DNA of 64,000 nucleotides, taken from NCBI GenBank assembly GCA_022482625.1, contig JAKVOU010000001.1:1-64000 (forward strand), written 5' to 3'. The DNA is from Spirochaetia bacterium (lineage in GTDB: Bacteria > Spirochaetota > Spirochaetia > Sphaerochaetales > Sphaerochaetaceae). This document shows positions 34,686 to 42,807 of the stretch, piece after piece (the first letter of the stretch is position 1; every line of letters begins with the position of its first letter). The position numbers were made by a program, and so were the translations under genes. Below the pieces are notes generated by a model. The model worked only from the letters and a program-made list of their open reading frames with translations, ran no database searches and had not been told where the DNA came from.

Positions 34686-35801
34686 CTACCTGTTGTTGTC
34701 TGCTACTGACTTGCGATAACGGGTAAGTAGGTCATTGATGATATTCTGATCAGTTATGCCGTAGAAATCCTTGAAGTACTGGGTAATGACATCTTCAAAA
34801 TTGACACCTGCATAAAGCTGCGGATGCATTTGGCTGCATAGCCACTGTTCGCACAGAATCCAACGGGAGATAGGCTGGGCCCAGCTGAGATAATCCTGTG
34901 GGGTAGCCATGATATGTTTCTCCTGGACTGCCTTCAGCTGTTTCCATGCATTGCTTGAATAGATTTCATCAAGATATTTCTTGCTTGGAGCTTTGAAGGA
35001 GGTTACGAATATGTAGTCTGGGTTCCATTTTGCAATCTGTTCGAAGGAAACGACACTCCAGCTGCTTTTGTCAGCAAGCTGTCCTTTCCATACGGGAATT
35101 CCACCGGCCTTTTCAATCATTTCTGTCTGGATCCATGAATCCGGTGCAACGGAGAAAGCTGTGACACCGTCCTTGGAACTGAACTGCATCAGCAGGACCG
35201 TCGGTTTGTCACTGTCTTTGAGCGTGGCAACTTTTGCAGCAAGATCATCAATTCTTGTTTGATAGAGTTTGTCAATCTGCTGGGCCCTTGGTTCATCACC
35301 GATAAGCTTGCCTAGTTGCAAAGTCTCATCCATCCAACTCTTGGATGTTTCCAAGTCCAAAGTAAACAAAGGAATGCCCAGTTGCTCTATGTTCTTTCCA
35401 ATTGATGAATAGTTGAAAGATTTTGTAAGTACAAGATCGGGAGACTGTGCTGCAACTTCCTCGGCACTTATGTTGTGGGGTAGCCTTTTTTCTGTCTTGA
35501 ACTCAGGATGGATAGCTGGGAAAAAATCACCGATGCCTTGGTTTGTCTTTGCAAGGCCGCTGATGTCCTTTACTTCATCACTGAACAGAAAAACCATATC
35601 GGCCGGCATGATGGCTGATTTCCCGACTACCATTATATGGGCAGGCTTTTCCTTGAGGGTAACGGTTCTGCCAAGAACATCAGTAGCAGAATAGGTTTGC
35701 TGAGGCTGTGAAACAGCTGATTGCGTTTCGACATTCCCATTGGCAAAAACAAGGCTTATTGCCGTCAGGAGCATAAGCAGGGACAAAGTTATTTTTTTCA
35801 T
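34686..35801 (-). CDS. Periplasmic binding protein of the iron-type ABC importer
   Basis: A 371-residue FecB/BtuF-type receptor. The signal peptide ends VFA-NGNVE with no lipobox cysteine, so it should be a free periplasmic protein. The mature part begins TYSATDVLGRTVTLKEKPAHIMVVG, the standard start of class III binding proteins. The ligand (ferric chelate, cobalamin or other) cannot be told, and no cobalamin riboswitch lies upstream. The ATG at 35801 has AAGAGG before it; the ATG at 35828 lies in the promoter region. Confidence 0.87.
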   Translation of the reverse strand: MKKITLSLLMLLTAISLVFANGNVETQSAVSQPQQTYSATDVLGRTVTLKEKPAHIMVVGKSAIMPADMVFLFSDEVKDISGLAKTNQGIGDFFPAIHPEFKTEKRLPHNISAEEVAAQSPDLVLTKSFNYSSIGKNIEQLGIPLFTLDLETSKSWMDETLQLGKLIGDEPRAQQIDKLYQTRIDDLAAKVATLKDSDKPTVLLMQFSSKDGVTAFSVAPDSWIQTEMIEKAGGIPVWKGQLADKSSWSVVSFEQIAKWNPDYIFVTSFKAPSKKYLDEIYSSNAWKQLKAVQEKHIMATPQDYLSWAQPISRWILCEQWLCSQMHPQLYAGVNFEDVITQYFKDFYGITDQNIINDLLTRYRKSVADNNR

Positions 35802-35838
35802 ACGTACCTCTTGAGAAAAATGTTGCAATATGTTGCGT

Positions 35839-35867
35839 ATGATACCATTATTTATTTAAAAAAGCAA
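35839..35867 (-). promoter_or_regulatory. Promoter of the iron-type ABC operon
   Basis: On the minus strand TTGCTT (35862-35867) and TATCAT (35839-35844) are 17 bp apart. A direct repeat TGTTGC-AATA-TGTTGC (35821-35836) lies just downstream of the -10 and might bind a regulator. Confidence 0.6.
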
Positions 35868-35934
35868 TGGAGTAGTTATTAAGAAGAGAAAACATCTTCA
35901 TCAAAGATACACTAGATTTCTTGATTAATGGAAC

Positions 35935-36063
35935 CTTTTGCCAGATTTTTACCTTCACAGGCAATCAGTATTTCTGGTATGACAGACATGAAAACCCGTT
36001 TCCTCTTAAGTTGCCTTTGTTGTTGCCTTTGTATTTTTCCTGTTGTTCCTTATAGCTATGGAA
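35935..36063 (-). pseudogene. Fragment of a second rloB-like gene
   Basis: About 130 bp closely matching 39648-39776, which covers the first codons and upstream region of the rloB-like gene. The minus-strand ATG at 35989 gives MSVIPEILIACEGKNLAKG, identical to the first 19 residues of the other copy, then diverges and stops. The plus-strand frame of 91 codons over this stretch is only its antisense. Upstream, up to about 36210, a minus-strand frame (RFQILSDGFRKAFKDN..) could be another gene tail that I do not recognise. Confidence 0.75.
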
Positions 36064-36354
36064 CTCATTCTCAGGTCATCTTCGGTAATCTTGCAAAATC
36101 CTTCTGCTTTCTGAGTCTGGCTAGGTTGATGGAGATTGTCTTTGAATGCCTTCCTGAAGCCATCGGAGAGAATCTGAAACCGGCTGTTATGAGATGTCTA
36201 TGATCAAGCAATGGGGATATGATTTCTTCGACATATGAATGAGGACAACCAAAACCAAAGAAAACTTCTATAGTACATTATAAGACAATGAAATATAATT
36301 TGTACTTATGTATTGTAAATATAATATATATTTACATTCTGGGGAAGATACGCT

Positions 36355-36692
36355 ATGCTGAAACTGGGTAAGAAAGAAGCTTGCATGGAAGTTGTCGGGA
36401 ACCGTTTCGAATGGAACGAAACCAAGAACGAGGACAACCAGGAAAAACATGGGTTTTCCTTTGAGGCCATCATTCCGATGTTTGATGATCCTTTTTTTTA
36501 GAGCGTTTTGATAAAGAACGTTCGAGTGTTGGAGAAGATCGGTTCTTTGGCTTGGGCCGTGTACAGAATTATGTCGTCGTTGCCGTAGTTTACGTAGAAG
36601 ATGAGCATATCCGAATCATATCTGCACGATTGGCAACTCCATGTGAAGAAAAAATATACTACGACAAAGTAACAAGGAATCTGGACTTATGA
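36355..36692 (+). pseudogene. brnT: BrnT family RNase toxin, frameshifted in a T8 run
   Basis: The first frame reads NRFEWNETKNEDNQEKHGFSFEAIIPMFDDPFF and stops at TAG (36499-36501). The next frame continues ERFDKERSSVGEDRFFGLGRVQNYVVVAVVYVEDEHIRIISARLATPCEEKIYY, exactly the remainder of a BrnT toxin. One more T in the run of eight (36492-36499) would give LERFDKER and restore the protein. The ATG at 36355 follows GGGGAAG. The last codons overlap the antitoxin start (ATGA), the normal toxin-antitoxin layout. It may be dead, phase-variable through the T run, or a base-calling error. Confidence 0.82.
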
Positions 36693-36952
36693 AGAAAATA
36701 ACAGAATTGACCCCGGAATTAGTAGAACGGATAAAAGCAAAAGGCATTGACCTTTCGGATATTCCTGAGCTTACCGAGACTCAGGCCAATGAATTGTATC
36801 CCCGAAATTGGAAGCCAGTGAAAAAAGTCATTACCATCCGCATTGACATGGATAACTTGGAATGGCTCCAATCCAAGGGTAAGAAGGGGTATCAGGGTCG
36901 TCTTAACGAGGTACTTAGGTGGGCAAGGCTAAAAGGGTGTCCATTCATATAA
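36689..36952 (+). CDS. brnA: BrnA family antitoxin
   Basis: An 87-residue BrnA-type antitoxin with a ribbon-helix-helix C-terminus: KKVITIRIDMDNLEWLQSKGKKGYQGRLNEVLRWARLKG, where the first strand makes DNA contacts and the rest is the helical pair. The N-terminal part normally wraps BrnT. It overlaps brnT by 4 bp and should repress the pair's promoter. A small piece of a related antitoxin gene lies at 39290-39318. Confidence 0.85.
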   Translation: MKKITELTPELVERIKAKGIDLSDIPELTETQANELYPRNWKPVKKVITIRIDMDNLEWLQSKGKKGYQGRLNEVLRWARLKGCPFI

Positions 36953-37465
36953 GCCCGGGTATATGACGTAATCCATGCAACAATACCTTACTGAGTTGTC
37001 TGTTGTTTGAAGCTTAGAAGATATTGTACTAATTTAAAAACAGTAGTAGATGATTCTTCCTGAGCTGGAGAATAGTGGGAAAGCCTGTCGTAGATTTTTT
37101 GTGCCCGTCTGATTGCAAGTGTTGATTGTCCGGTGTCTGGAATATATTAATGGTCCTTTTGCAATACTACTGTACATAATTATCAAATAAGTTTTTGAAC
37201 TTGTAAAAGATTGAAAAAGTGATTTTATAAAAATAGTAAGCTACTTACTTGATCTGTGATATCATATAGTCTTACTAAGGGTTTATGAATGGGAAGAAAA
37301 AGCTTCCTGTAGTCCGGTTTGAGCAAAGAGGGAGTAAAGGCGTTTGAAATGACTAATAGAATTGTAAAAAATCAAATCAAATTGAAAGTGAAAACAAGGA
37401 GTGATGTATTTTTTCCTTGCATAAATCTCTTCGAATCTATTATATTGTAGTTCAGGAAAGGAAAA
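36953..37465. other. AT-rich region between BrnTA and the TIGR04255 cassette
   Basis: No complete gene. A minus-strand open stretch ending at 36988 (about 50 codons, with STLAIRRAQKIYDRLSHYS) has a protein-like composition and may be a gene tail, but I do not recognise it. A possible promoter for the next gene is TTGCAT (37417-37422) with TTATAT (37440-37445), 17 bp apart. Confidence 0.4.
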
Positions 37466-38230
37466 ATGGAAGAGTATCCTCGTCAGCTAAAGAAAGGGCC
37501 GTTGGCCGAAACAGTTTTTGAAATTAGATTTACCTCATCTTTACCGGATGATGCTGTTTTCGGTATAATATACCAATCTCTTCTCGCAAAGATTAGCACA
37601 CAAAACAAAGTTATAAATTTACCAATATTACAAATTCCGCCAGAAATTCGTAGCAGAGATCCAAACTTTAGATACCAACAATATTATCAAATACATAATA
37701 CGGGCGTATATGATTTGATAATCGGAGTGGGACCTCGTGCTATTTCCTTTTCGAATCGATCTTCCGATTTGGTTTGGGAAAAATATCATGATGCTATTAG
37801 TAGTTTGCTCAATGAAATATTGAAACCATCAATATTTATCCAAATTGAACGGACAGGACTTCGGTATATCAATGTATTGGATGAGCCATTATTCAAATCC
37901 GCAAATTTACAATTGACTCTTGGAGCCAACCAAATAGGTAAAGATTCTGTAACAAATATTATGACCGAAGTATTAGAACCTGATTCCTATAAAATAACTT
38001 TACAGTTAAAGAATAATGCAAGGATTTCAATACAAGGTCAAAAATCTAAGATTGCTTCTATGATTGATATTGATGTTACGCATGACTCGATTTATACTTT
38101 TACTGCGTTCAAAAATACCTATGACGAGATACTAGTTCATTCGCATCTGTTGGCTAAGCAAGAATTTTTTGATTTATTAGATAAAGAGTATATAAAAACT
38201 TTTGACCCAATTTTCGATGAGGACAAATAA
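37466..38230 (+). CDS. TIGR04255-like family protein
   Basis: A 254-residue cytoplasmic protein. The pattern LKKGPLAETVFEIRF at the N-terminus, with RYQQYYQI, FSNRSSDLVWEKYHDAISSLLNEIL and IQIERTGLRYINV, matches my recollection of the sporadically distributed TIGR04255 family, whose function is unknown. The ATG at 37466 follows AGGAAAGG. It heads three tightly packed genes that share AT-rich composition, and it lies in an island with toxin-antitoxin and Rlo genes. A defence role is a guess from that setting. Confidence 0.65.
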   Translation: MEEYPRQLKKGPLAETVFEIRFTSSLPDDAVFGIIYQSLLAKISTQNKVINLPILQIPPEIRSRDPNFRYQQYYQIHNTGVYDLIIGVGPRAISFSNRSSDLVWEKYHDAISSLLNEILKPSIFIQIERTGLRYINVLDEPLFKSANLQLTLGANQIGKDSVTNIMTEVLEPDSYKITLQLKNNARISIQGQKSKIASMIDIDVTHDSIYTFTAFKNTYDEILVHSHLLAKQEFFDLLDKEYIKTFDPIFDEDK

Positions 38231-38524
38231 ATGTTACACAGTGATACGACATTTAAAAAATTGGCAGCTGTTTTAGGATCTGCAGCGGTCAGTGTTATTC
38301 CTGTCAGTGGGGCAAATGATGTTATAGAGTCTGTATATGCAATACCTGTTGAATATATTTCTGTACTTACTACTCCTGAAACATATTCCGATCCTACATA
38401 CATTACTTACGAAGCTAATGTATTCCAAGACAATCCAGAAGAATCTGTCATAACTTTACCTATTGCAGGGACCGTAAAACTGAGACTTTCGAAATTTAGC
38501 AAAAGGGAAAAGGTTTGGATTTAA
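38231..38524 (+). CDS. Small protein of the three-gene cassette, unknown function
   Basis: 97 residues, not recognised. Residues 10-30 (AAVLGSAAVSVIPVSGANDVIE) are mildly hydrophobic, and the C-terminal 20 residues are basic (TVKLRLSKFSKREKVWI). It starts directly after the stop of the first gene and its stop is followed directly by the third start, so it is surely translated as part of one operon. Confidence 0.6.
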   Translation: MLHSDTTFKKLAAVLGSAAVSVIPVSGANDVIESVYAIPVEYISVLTTPETYSDPTYITYEANVFQDNPEESVITLPIAGTVKLRLSKFSKREKVWI

Positions 38525-39103
38525 ATGGCAGAAGAAGACTATCCTTGGTATGATTATACGGTATGTGGAAAAACTCTAGAGCAAGGAGATATAATAGAAA
38601 ATTGTAAGATTATTATACCATCAGATGAAGCTTATGAGTCATTACTCAATGATACAGTAACTGACAGTATTTCTGAATTTGTTGAACACCATTGTATCAT
38701 TCTTTCGCAATCCTGTGATTTGCAAAATGAAAAAATAGAAAGCGTAATAGTCTGTCCCATACTTTCCCTTAAGGAACTCATTACTAATGGAGGAAATGGA
38801 GATTTTTATAGAAGTAAATCTGCAAGGGAGCAGTTAAGGCAAGGGAATCAACCTGCATACCATTTATTAAATAAAGTCGCTATAGGCTCAGAAAATGAAG
38901 ATTATTACTGTGTATCTTTTAGGACAATTTACTCAGTACCTAAAAGTTATCTTATAGCTTTGGTTGGTTATAAAAAAAGAATTCGTTTGCTGCCTCCCTA
39001 TCGGGAGCATTTATCTCAAAGTTTTGCGCGCTATTTCATGCGTGTAGGTTTGCCTTCTGGTATACCCTCAGATGAAATGAAACATTATAATTATACCACA
39101 TAA
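38525..39103 (+). CDS. Third protein of the cassette, unknown function
   Basis: 192 residues, not recognised with confidence. Visible features are EHHCIILSQSCDLQNEKIESVIVCPILSL, a His-Cys and Ser-Gln-Ser-Cys-Asp motif that recurs in a group of uncharacterised bacterial proteins, and a C-terminal RLLPPYREHLSQSFARYFMRVGLP stretch. The Cys/His residues could bind metal. It begins with no gap after the preceding stop. Downstream, 27 bp away, begins the degenerate IS end. Confidence 0.6.
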   Translation: MAEEDYPWYDYTVCGKTLEQGDIIENCKIIIPSDEAYESLLNDTVTDSISEFVEHHCIILSQSCDLQNEKIESVIVCPILSLKELITNGGNGDFYRSKSAREQLRQGNQPAYHLLNKVAIGSENEDYYCVSFRTIYSVPKSYLIALVGYKKRIRLLPPYREHLSQSFARYFMRVGLPSGIPSDEMKHYNYTT

Positions 39104-39130
39104 TAAATCTTGAAAATTTTTACATTCCAG

Positions 39131-39241
39131 AGGCTTTTTCAAAATTTACGGATACCTGAATAAATATTTATGTACGATGCATATCCATGTAGAATCCATG
39201 CCGACAGTTGCAGGAAATGGAAACGAGTAGCATCACACAAC
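39131..39241 (-). mobile_element. Degenerate remnant of the IS right end
   Basis: About 110 bp that align along their length with the inner side of the right end of the IS at 12244-13866, read inward from its terminal repeat. Shared blocks are AGAGG..TTTTTCAAAA.., CCTGAATAAATATT, GATGCATATCCATG and GCAGG..ATGGAAAC. Identity is roughly three quarters by eye. No transposase is left. It abuts the altered 3' end of the rloB-like gene. Confidence 0.82.
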
Positions 39242-39243
39242 CT

Positions 39244-39702
39244 CTATAATCTGCTTGGAAATATCAAGGAAATTTTTCCGTAAGCACTTTTGGAATGGCT
39301 CCAGTCCAAGGGTAATAAGATTGCAAGTGTTGAACGTTCAGTGTTTTTTTCCTCATCTTTACTTTGCAACACATTGAATATTTCAGACGTAATGACCTTA
39401 CAACCATTGCCTTCGTATTTCAAACCAAAGGGAGACAATTCTTCATTTATTATTTCTGCATACTGTTTTCTATCCATTGCACTTCCTTGATGGTCCCTAA
39501 AGTGTAAGATTATCCAATACTCAAAGGCTTGATTTGAATAAGCTACTTCGAAACCGTTTGCTTGGGCTTTGCTAACGGCATTGTCAAAATCGCAATTTGG
39601 AAAATCATCTTTATCAGATACACACCCGACTTTTTCATAAGAATGTCCTTTTGCCAAATTTTTACCTTCACAGGCAATCAGTATTTCTGGTATGACAGAC
39701 AT
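39244..39702 (-). CDS. RloB-like protein with internal deletion and altered tail
   Basis: 152 residues. The N-terminus has the RloB start IPEILIACEGKN and the middle has VSDKDDFPNCDFDNAVSKAQANGFEVAYSNQAFEYWIILHFRDH, typical of RloB (AbiL partner; a TOPRIM-like fold with CEG and D-x-D motifs). The usual stretch of several tens of residues between CEG and DKDDF is missing. The last 30 residues (LLPLDWSHSKSAYG..) are not family-like and are read antisense through a brnA fragment. It is probably non-functional although the frame is open. It lies 76 bp after the RloA-like ATPase gene. Confidence 0.72.
   Translation of the reverse strand: MSVIPEILIACEGKNLAKGHSYEKVGCVSDKDDFPNCDFDNAVSKAQANGFEVAYSNQAFEYWIILHFRDHQGSAMDRKQYAEIINEELSPFGLKYEGNGCKVITSEIFNVLQSKDEEKNTERSTLAILLPLDWSHSKSAYGKISLIFPSRL
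39290..39318 (+). other. Short fragment of a brnA-like gene
   Basis: TTGGAATGGCTCCAGTCCAA and the next few bases match brnA at 36857-36885 with two differences, encoding LEWLQSKGNK. It is fused antisense into the 3' end of the rloB-like gene, which suggests that illegitimate recombination joined two islands. Confidence 0.65.
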
Positions 39703-39778
39703 GGAAGCCTGTTTCCTTTTAAGTTTTCTTTGTTGTTGCCTTCATGCCTTTCCTGTTTCTCTTGTAGCCATGTTGTAA

Positions 39779-41104
39779 TTATTCCTTTTCGCAGCATCGT
39801 TGGGCTGTGAATTCATTTAGAAAAGGCACGGCTCCATATTTTCCCTTGAGATAGCTTGTTTCAAAGTTTTCCCCTTTGCGAACTTTTGTTGATTTGAAAT
39901 CTGATAGAGCATAGAGATGGGCGGCTTCAAATTGGTCTTTTTCTATAAACCATAGTTGATCTTTTCGTAGTATCCCTTCTTTTAGGAAAATTGAGTTTTG
40001 GGCTGTTATGATTAGCTGGGCCCCTTTCCCATTGATTTTGGAATTATTGAACAAGGCAAACAGCTTTAGGACGAGGTTCGGATGCAGACGTGCATCAAAT
40101 TCATCAATAAACAGTGTTTGCCCTGTTTCAAGAGCGTTGATGATCGGTCCGGTCAGGTAGAAATATTTTTTGGTACCATCTGATTCATCTTTCTCCATCA
40201 TGAAGTCTGTCTTGCCGATAATTCGATTCGTTTCATCGTAGTGGTAGTGGGTGGTGATTGTCCCCGTATAGACGGGGATATGCTCACTTTCAATTTTTGA
40301 AAGGAGAAATTCTTTCATTTCTTTTGGAGCACCAGTGGGTATTTCATTAATGCCCATCGTCTTGGACGTTACTTCTCTGATGGACAGATCTGCTACCTCT
40401 AACAATTTCATGATTCTGTCATGGAAGTTTTTATCTGATAATTTCTTCATGGTGTAGCCCTTGTATTCAATCTCTTTTTGAGTTGAAAGTACTGCTACTT
40501 GGTTGGTAAACCATTTGACGATTTTGCTACAGATTGAGTCATTGAACTGTGCGGCGACAGAAAGCATGAGTGCATTGTCCCTGACAAGTTGCTGTTCATG
40601 CAGCATGTTGCCTTTCTTGAAAAGTTTTTGGTGGCCTTCGAAGGTTCCATCGACTGTATCGCGATAGAAAATTTGCACCTCTCTGGTTTTTGCTTCCATC
40701 TTTTTATAAAAAAGCCATTCACTAAGTACCTGTTTACGTGTTACTTCACATCCATATCGGTAGATAGCACTATCATCCAAAAAAATGATATTAAATTCCG
40801 TCGGGGCGTTTTCAGTTGTGGAAGAAAGCAGAAATGGTTGTACATTGATTGGCTCTTCCTGTTGGCCGTTCTTGGATGAGTTGATAACTAAATGACGCAG
40901 AGTTCTTAACGATTCCAAGAGTTTTGTCTTGCCTGAAGCGTTTGCACCATAAATGACAGCAGATTTCAGGATGCGAAGCTTCTTGTCAGGTGTTTCAAGA
41001 AAATTTTCCTTTTGATTTTCCTTGTCATAGTTGGAAGCAATGAAGCTGATAGTTACTTCTTCTTTGAAAACCTTATAATTTTTTACGGAATATTCAAGAA
41101 TCAT
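39779..41104 (-). CDS. RloA-like AAA ATPase (AbiL/RloAB type)
   Basis: A 441-residue ATPase of the AAA_15/AAA_21 class. It begins MILEYSVKNYKVFKEEVTISF, has Walker A YGANASGKTKLLESL near residue 55, Walker B TLFIDEFDARLHPNLV and a conserved IITAQNSIFL in place of the H-loop His. The C-terminus KGENFETSYLKGKYGAVPFL is typical of RloA/AbiLi proteins. With RloB it forms a two-gene abortive-infection type system; here the partner looks defective. The start follows AAAAAAGG. Confidence 0.82.
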   Translation of the reverse strand: MILEYSVKNYKVFKEEVTISFIASNYDKENQKENFLETPDKKLRILKSAVIYGANASGKTKLLESLRTLRHLVINSSKNGQQEEPINVQPFLLSSTTENAPTEFNIIFLDDSAIYRYGCEVTRKQVLSEWLFYKKMEAKTREVQIFYRDTVDGTFEGHQKLFKKGNMLHEQQLVRDNALMLSVAAQFNDSICSKIVKWFTNQVAVLSTQKEIEYKGYTMKKLSDKNFHDRIMKLLEVADLSIREVTSKTMGINEIPTGAPKEMKEFLLSKIESEHIPVYTGTITTHYHYDETNRIIGKTDFMMEKDESDGTKKYFYLTGPIINALETGQTLFIDEFDARLHPNLVLKLFALFNNSKINGKGAQLIITAQNSIFLKEGILRKDQLWFIEKDQFEAAHLYALSDFKSTKVRKGENFETSYLKGKYGAVPFLNEFTAQRCCEKE

Positions 41105-41501
41105 AGTTATTACCTTTTTTGAATCACTTTTCGTTTAAAACAACATAAACATAATCAATTATACATGTAATAAATTGATTTTTCAACATAAAAATGTATT
41201 AAATTGATTTTATAAAATACTATCATGAAATAACGTTTCTAAAATTTGATACTTTTTGGGGAATTTAATCCTAGAAAGCAATGTTTTAAGTTTTTTTTGC
41301 TTCATAAGATGGTCTTGTGAATTACGGACTTCTTTGTTTGAAAGTAGAACTGGTTGCCTTTAATCCGGTAGTCAGCCGTATTCGTTTTCAATTTCATCAA
41401 TTTAGTTGTTTTCCCAGGGTATATTGAGATTGCTTCCTTCTTGCGTTACATTGTAGAAAACAAGGATTGGAAATTTCCCTGTTTTCCTCAAGGAGATACA
41501 G
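41105..41501. other. Intergenic region before proA
   Basis: Very AT-rich in its first half. The second half returns to core composition and holds the proA promoter. No gene is supported. Confidence 0.45.
41424..41452 (+). promoter_or_regulatory. Promoter of proA-proB
   Basis: TTGAGA (41424-41429) and TACATT (41447-41452) are 17 bp apart, 49 bp before the proA start. Confidence 0.6.
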
Positions 41502-42806
41502 ATGGACTTGGCAGCACAATTGAAAAGCGTACGGCAGGCATCACAAAAACTTGCATCCAGTAGCTTGGAAGAGCGCAATCAGGCTCTGCGCCTTATAGCA
41601 GCAGGACTGAAAAGAGACAAGGTTTCTCTCTTTGCTGCAAATGAACAGGATGTTGCGCAGGCAGAGAAAAATCATGTGGCTCCTGCATTGCTTGGCAGGC
41701 TTCATTTTGATGAAAAGAAACTGCAAAGCGTACTCAGTGGTCTTGAAATGGTAGCGACACTTCCTGATCCGATCGGGAAAGTACTTCAGCGCCGTAAGTT
41801 GGACGATTCCCTGTTACTTGAGAAAGTTGCCTTTCCTCTAGGGGTCATCGGCATGATTTTTGAAGCCAGACCTGACGCCTTGGTACAGATTGTCTCGCTT
41901 GCCTTGAAAAGTGGAAACGGCATAGTCCTCAAGGGTGGCAGGGAAGCAGATAAAAGCAACACTGCGTTGGTAGCTTCGATAAAGAAAAGTCTGGAAGAGA
42001 CATCATTCGGCAGTGATTGGTTACTGTTGATCCATTCTCGTGAAGAGACTCGCAGACTTTTCGACATGGAAGGTCTGATAGACCTGCTTATTCCTCGAGG
42101 ATCCAATACCTTTGTCCGGTATGTCATGGAAAACACAAAGATACCGGTCATGGGACATTCCCAGGGACTTTGTTCCATCTATGTTGATGACAGTTGCGAT
42201 ATCGAACAGGCCGTAGCAGTCTGCGTGGATGCAAAAGTACAGTATCCATCTGCCTGCAATGCTGTTGAAACATTGCTGGTCAACCGTAAGATTGCCTCTG
42301 TGTTCCTGCCACTCCTGAAGAAGCAGCTGGAAACCTATGGTGTCATTATCCATGGGGATGAGACTTGTCGACGTCTCATTGACTGCGTACCTGCGACGGA
42401 CGAGGACTGGGACACCGAGTACCTTGCCTTGGAAGTAGCAATCAAGGTCGTCAATTCCGTGGAAGAGGCAATGGAACATATTGCCCGCCACGGTTCGCAT
42501 CATACCGATGCCATCCTGGCGGAGGATGAGACAAAACAGAAACTTTTCCTGACTCAGGTTGACAGTGCCGATGTATTCGTCAACTGCAGCACCCGTTTTG
42601 CCGACGGTTATCGGTTCGGCCTTGGCGCTGAGGTAGGCATAAGTACCAGTAAGCTCCATGCCAGGGGACCTGTGGGTATGGAAGGATTGATGACTACCAA
42701 GTACTTGCTGAAGGGTTCGGGAAACATAGTTGATTCCTACAGCAATGGTACCAGCCATTTTACCCATGAGGAGCTTTCCTTGGACGGGAAAGCTATGAAC
42801 AGGTGA
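41502..42806 (+). CDS. proA: Glutamate-5-semialdehyde dehydrogenase (gamma-glutamyl phosphate reductase)
   Basis: A 434-residue enzyme of the aldehyde dehydrogenase fold that reduces gamma-glutamyl phosphate with NADPH in proline synthesis. Motifs are PLGVIGMIFEARPDALVQI, LKGGREADKSN, the catalytic Cys in KVQYPSACNAVETLL, and SADVFVNCSTRFADGYRFGLGAEVGIST. The start follows AAGGAG. It is the first gene of the proA-proB unit; proC lies at 48.5 kb on the other strand. Confidence 0.95.
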   Translation: MDLAAQLKSVRQASQKLASSSLEERNQALRLIAAGLKRDKVSLFAANEQDVAQAEKNHVAPALLGRLHFDEKKLQSVLSGLEMVATLPDPIGKVLQRRKLDDSLLLEKVAFPLGVIGMIFEARPDALVQIVSLALKSGNGIVLKGGREADKSNTALVASIKKSLEETSFGSDWLLLIHSREETRRLFDMEGLIDLLIPRGSNTFVRYVMENTKIPVMGHSQGLCSIYVDDSCDIEQAVAVCVDAKVQYPSACNAVETLLVNRKIASVFLPLLKKQLETYGVIIHGDETCRRLIDCVPATDEDWDTEYLALEVAIKVVNSVEEAMEHIARHGSHHTDAILAEDETKQKLFLTQVDSADVFVNCSTRFADGYRFGLGAEVGISTSKLHARGPVGMEGLMTTKYLLKGSGNIVDSYSNGTSHFTHEELSLDGKAMNR

Positions 42807-42807
42807 A

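Noticed and set aside
35928-36203. A 91-codon plus-strand frame with a hydrophobic Cys-rich stretch
   Set aside because: Its first half is the antisense of the duplicated rloB start, and it has no ribosome-binding site.
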